A DNA stretch of 64,000 nt from AG41 sp035943095 (GTDB taxonomy: Bacteria; Gemmatimonadota; Gemmatimonadetes; Gemmatimonadales; GWC2-71-9). The notes below the pieces were generated by a model. The model saw only the letters and a list, made by a program, of their open reading frames with translations. It searched no databases and was not told where the DNA came from. The translations under genes and the position numbers were made by a program. Shown piece by piece: positions 62,019 through 64,000 of this stretch. The stretch covers positions 1-64,000 of the forward strand of contig DASZCN010000092.1 in the NCBI GenBank assembly GCA_035943095.1. The letters are read 5' to 3'. Numbering within the stretch: the stretch's first letter is position 1; each line of letters starts with the position of its first letter.

Positions 62019-64000
62019 TGGCTCCAGGCGCCGCCCTGACCTGGGAGCTGGGCGAAGGCGGCGTCGCCGTCGTCACGTTCGACCTGAAGGGCGAGCCGGT
62101 CAACAAGATCTCGCGCGCGGTCAAGCAGGATGTGCAGGCCACCTTCGAGGCCCTCGAGCATGACGCCTCGGTCAAGGCGATCGCGTTCTTCTCAGGCAAG
62201 CCCGACACGTTCATCGCGGGCGCCGACATCGAGGAGTTCGTCGGGCTTACCACAGCGGCCGAGGCGGAGCGGCTCTCGGCCCAAGGACAGGAGCTGCTCG
62301 AGCGCGTAGCGCGGTTTCCCAAGCCCGTGGCCGTGGGGATCCATGGCGCGTGCCTCGGGGGGGGATTGGAGTTCGCCCTCGCCTGCCGCTACCGCGTCGC
62401 GTCGGATCACGCCCGGACCCAGATCGGTCTTCCCGAGGTCCAGCTCGGCATTCTCCCCGGGGCGGGCGGTTGCCAGCGTCTACCGCGGCTCATCGGCGCG
62501 CGCGCGGCGCTCGACATGATCCTGGCGGGAAAAGTGGAGCCGGCCCGGAAGGCGTTCCGTGTGGGGATCGTCGACGAGCTGGTGCCCCACGCCATCCTCA
62601 AGGAGATCACGATCGCGGCGGCGCAGCGCATGGCGGCCGGGTGGCGACCGCGGCGACGTCGTCCCGGTGGCTTCACCGGCTGGCTGCTCGACGGTAATCC
62701 GCTCGGCCGGCGCCTCGTGTTCCGCGCCGCTCGTAAGCAAGTGCTGGCGCAAACGCGAGGCAATTATCCCGCCCCGCTCGCCGCCCTCGACGCCGTCGAG
62801 CACGGACTCAAACACGGCATGGCCGCAGGCTTCAAGCGCGAGGCGGAGCTGTTCGGTCAGCTGGCCGTCACCGACGTCTCCCGCAAGCTGGTGCAGATCT
62901 TCTTCGCGACCACCGCCCTCAAGAAGGATTTCGGCATCCCCGGCCCGCCTGCTCCCACGACCGTGCAGCGCCTCGGCGTCGTCGGAGCGGGCTTTATGGG
63001 CGCAGGGATCGCGGGCACGGCGATCGTGCACGCGGGCGTCGACGTGCGCATGAAGGACGCGGATCTGCCGCGGGTGGCCAAAGGGCTCACGGCGGCGCGC
63101 GAGATCCTGGACGATCGCCTCAAGCGCCGTCGCATCACGAAGTACGAGTACACGCGGCTCGTCGCTCTGCTCTCAGGCAGCGATACCTATGCCGGGTTCG
63201 GCCGCGCCGAGCTCGTCATTGAGGCCGTGTTCGAAGATCTCCAGGTCAAGCAGCAGGTGTTGCGCGAGGTGGAGGGGACCACGCGCGACGAAGCCGTGTT
63301 CGCCTCGAACACGTCGACCATCCCGATCCACCGGATCGCCGAAGCGGCCGGTCGGCCCGAGCGGGTGATCGGCATGCATTTCTTCTCTCCGGTCGCCCGC
63401 ATGCCGCTGGTCGAGGTGATCCCGTCGGCCCGCACTCTTCCGGTCGTGGTGAGTACCGCCGTCGCGTTCGGTCGCCGGATGGGCAAGACCCCGATCGTCG
63501 TGAAGGACAGCCCCGGGTTCTGGATCAACCGGATTCTCACGCCGTACATGAATGAAGCTGGGCAGCTCCTCGTGGAGGGCGTGGCGATCGAGGAGCTCGA
63601 CCGTCTCATGGTGGAGTTCGGGTTCCCCGTCGGCCCGATCACCCTGATGGACGAGGTCGGGTTGGACGTGGGGGAAAAGGTCGTCGGCGTGATGCACGAG
63701 GCGTTCGGCGAGCGCTTCAATCCCGTGCCGGCGTTCGCCGGCATGGTCAAGAGCGGTCGGCTGGGCCGGAAGGCGGGCAAGGGTTTCTACCAGTACACGG
63801 GCGGCAAGAAGGGCGGCGTAGACCCCGGTGTGTACGAGCTGATCGGCGCCCATCCCAATGGCGGCCCGCGGCCGGCGGAGATCATTCAGCGCCTCGTCCT
63901 CGTCATGCTCAACGAGGCGGCCCGCGGGGTGGGCGAGGGCATCGTCCGCACACCGCGGGATGGCGACGTCGGCGCCATTTTCGGGTTTGGATTCCCCCCG
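62018..64000 (+). CDS. fadJ: FadJ-like enoyl-CoA hydratase / 3-hydroxyacyl-CoA dehydrogenase, 3' truncated by the window edge
   Basis: 661 codons are visible and the frame runs off the window. Residues 1-~190 are a crotonase domain ('SGKPDTFIAGADIEEF', 'GACLGGGLEFALACRYRV', 'PEVQLGILPGAGG'), supplying the oxyanion hole and catalytic Glu. From ~320 comes the NAD-binding dehydrogenase ('LGVVGAGFMGAGIA'), then 'EAVFEDLQVKQ', 'SNTSTIPI' and 'GMHFFSPVARMPLVEVI', and the C-terminal helical domain ('VGPITLMDEVGLDVG'). It performs steps two and three of fatty-acid beta-oxidation with FadI. Confidence 0.94.
   Translation, partial: MAPGAALTWELGEGGVAVVTFDLKGEPVNKISRAVKQDVQATFEALEHDASVKAIAFFSGKPDTFIAGADIEEFVGLTTAAEAERLSAQGQELLERVARFPKPVAVGIHGACLGGGLEFALACRYRVASDHARTQIGLPEVQLGILPGAGGCQRLPRLIGARAALDMILAGKVEPARKAFRVGIVDELVPHAILKEITIAAAQRMAAGWRPRRRRPGGFTGWLLDGNPLGRRLVFRAARKQVLAQTRGNYPAPLAALDAVEHGLKHGMAAGFKREAELFGQLAVTDVSRKLVQIFFATTALKKDFGIPGPPAPTTVQRLGVVGAGFMGAGIAGTAIVHAGVDVRMKDADLPRVAKGLTAAREILDDRLKRRRITKYEYTRLVALLSGSDTYAGFGRAELVIEAVFEDLQVKQQVLREVEGTTRDEAVFASNTSTIPIHRIAEAAGRPERVIGMHFFSPVARMPLVEVIPSARTLPVVVSTAVAFGRRMGKTPIVVKDSPGFWINRILTPYMNEAGQLLVEGVAIEELDRLMVEFGFPVGPITLMDEVGLDVGEKVVGVMHEAFGERFNPVPAFAGMVKSGRLGRKAGKGFYQYTGGKKGGVDPGVYELIGAHPNGGPRPAEIIQRLVLVMLNEAARGVGEGIVRTPRDGDVGAIFGFGFPP

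Overview
The window is 64 kb of very GC-rich, densely packed bacterial chromosome. Several traits point to a Gemmatimonadota-like organism: a SusC/SusD pair, an ECF sigma factor with glycogen-binding-type (CBM48/AMPK) domains in its operon, a DUF4382/Big2 surface protein, a TsdA-like cytochrome and many GTG/TTG starts. This placement is inferred from gene style only; no rRNA or tRNA gene was seen. Genes run head to tail with 4-base overlaps (ATGA, GTGA, TTGA, TGATG). Convergent pairs either share a CTAG tetranucleotide as both stop codons (four cases) or are separated by a strong hairpin (three cases).

Layout. 1-5.9 kb: 5'-truncated lytic transglycosylase, cold-shock protein with terminator, DNA polymerase I with an altered proofreading motif, a type IV pilin-like protein and a small DUF4031-like ORF. 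5.9-12.1 kb: MMPL exporter, matrixin-type protease, then a tight operon of a lone AmmeMemoRadiSam radical SAM enzyme, serine hydrolase, DCC protein and DUF59 protein. 12.1-19.2 kb: RNase D with a small coupled gene, a PLP enzyme, a thioesterase-alpha/beta hydrolase fusion, 7Fe ferredoxin, an M50 protease with a zinc-ribbon partner, and a TetR/cyclase pair with a repeated operator. 19.2-26.1 kb: SusD, SusC, thiC with a TPP riboswitch, divergent peptide deformylase and a MobA-like transferase.

26.1-31.4 kb is a complete sufBCDSU operon for iron-sulfur cluster assembly, followed by an ABC exporter pair. At 33.7-34.2 kb a four-helix-bundle (S23/IVP-type) gene sits between 36-nt inverted repeats, an arrangement like a 23S rRNA intervening sequence but lying between protein genes. 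34.2-39.3 kb carries mnmG, two parS sites, parA, parB, an M23 peptidase, a bactofilin and a cluster of DnaA-box-like sequences; together these suggest closeness to the replication origin.

39.3-53 kb: Nif3-like protein, MFS transporter, the ECF sigma/CBM48 anti-sigma/secreted protein/CBM48 outer-membrane-protein operon, a Big2 surface protein, M20 peptidase, metallophosphoesterase, QueG with small neighbours, a class V aminotransferase, LOG-family protein and a bacterial deoxyhypusine-synthase homologue. 53-64 kb: an MFS transporter that appears to use a CTG start, an ATP-grasp ligase overlapping a multi-zinc-ribbon metallopeptidase, a Bax-inhibitor-1-like protein, a TsdA-like cytochrome with a Tat-exported DsrE-like protein, GlpD, and the fatty-acid beta-oxidation pair FadI and FadJ-like (cut by the right edge).

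The strongest candidates for an undescribed system are the inverted-repeat-bounded four-helix-bundle element (33662-34207) and the sigma/CBM48 envelope operon (41308-44173).
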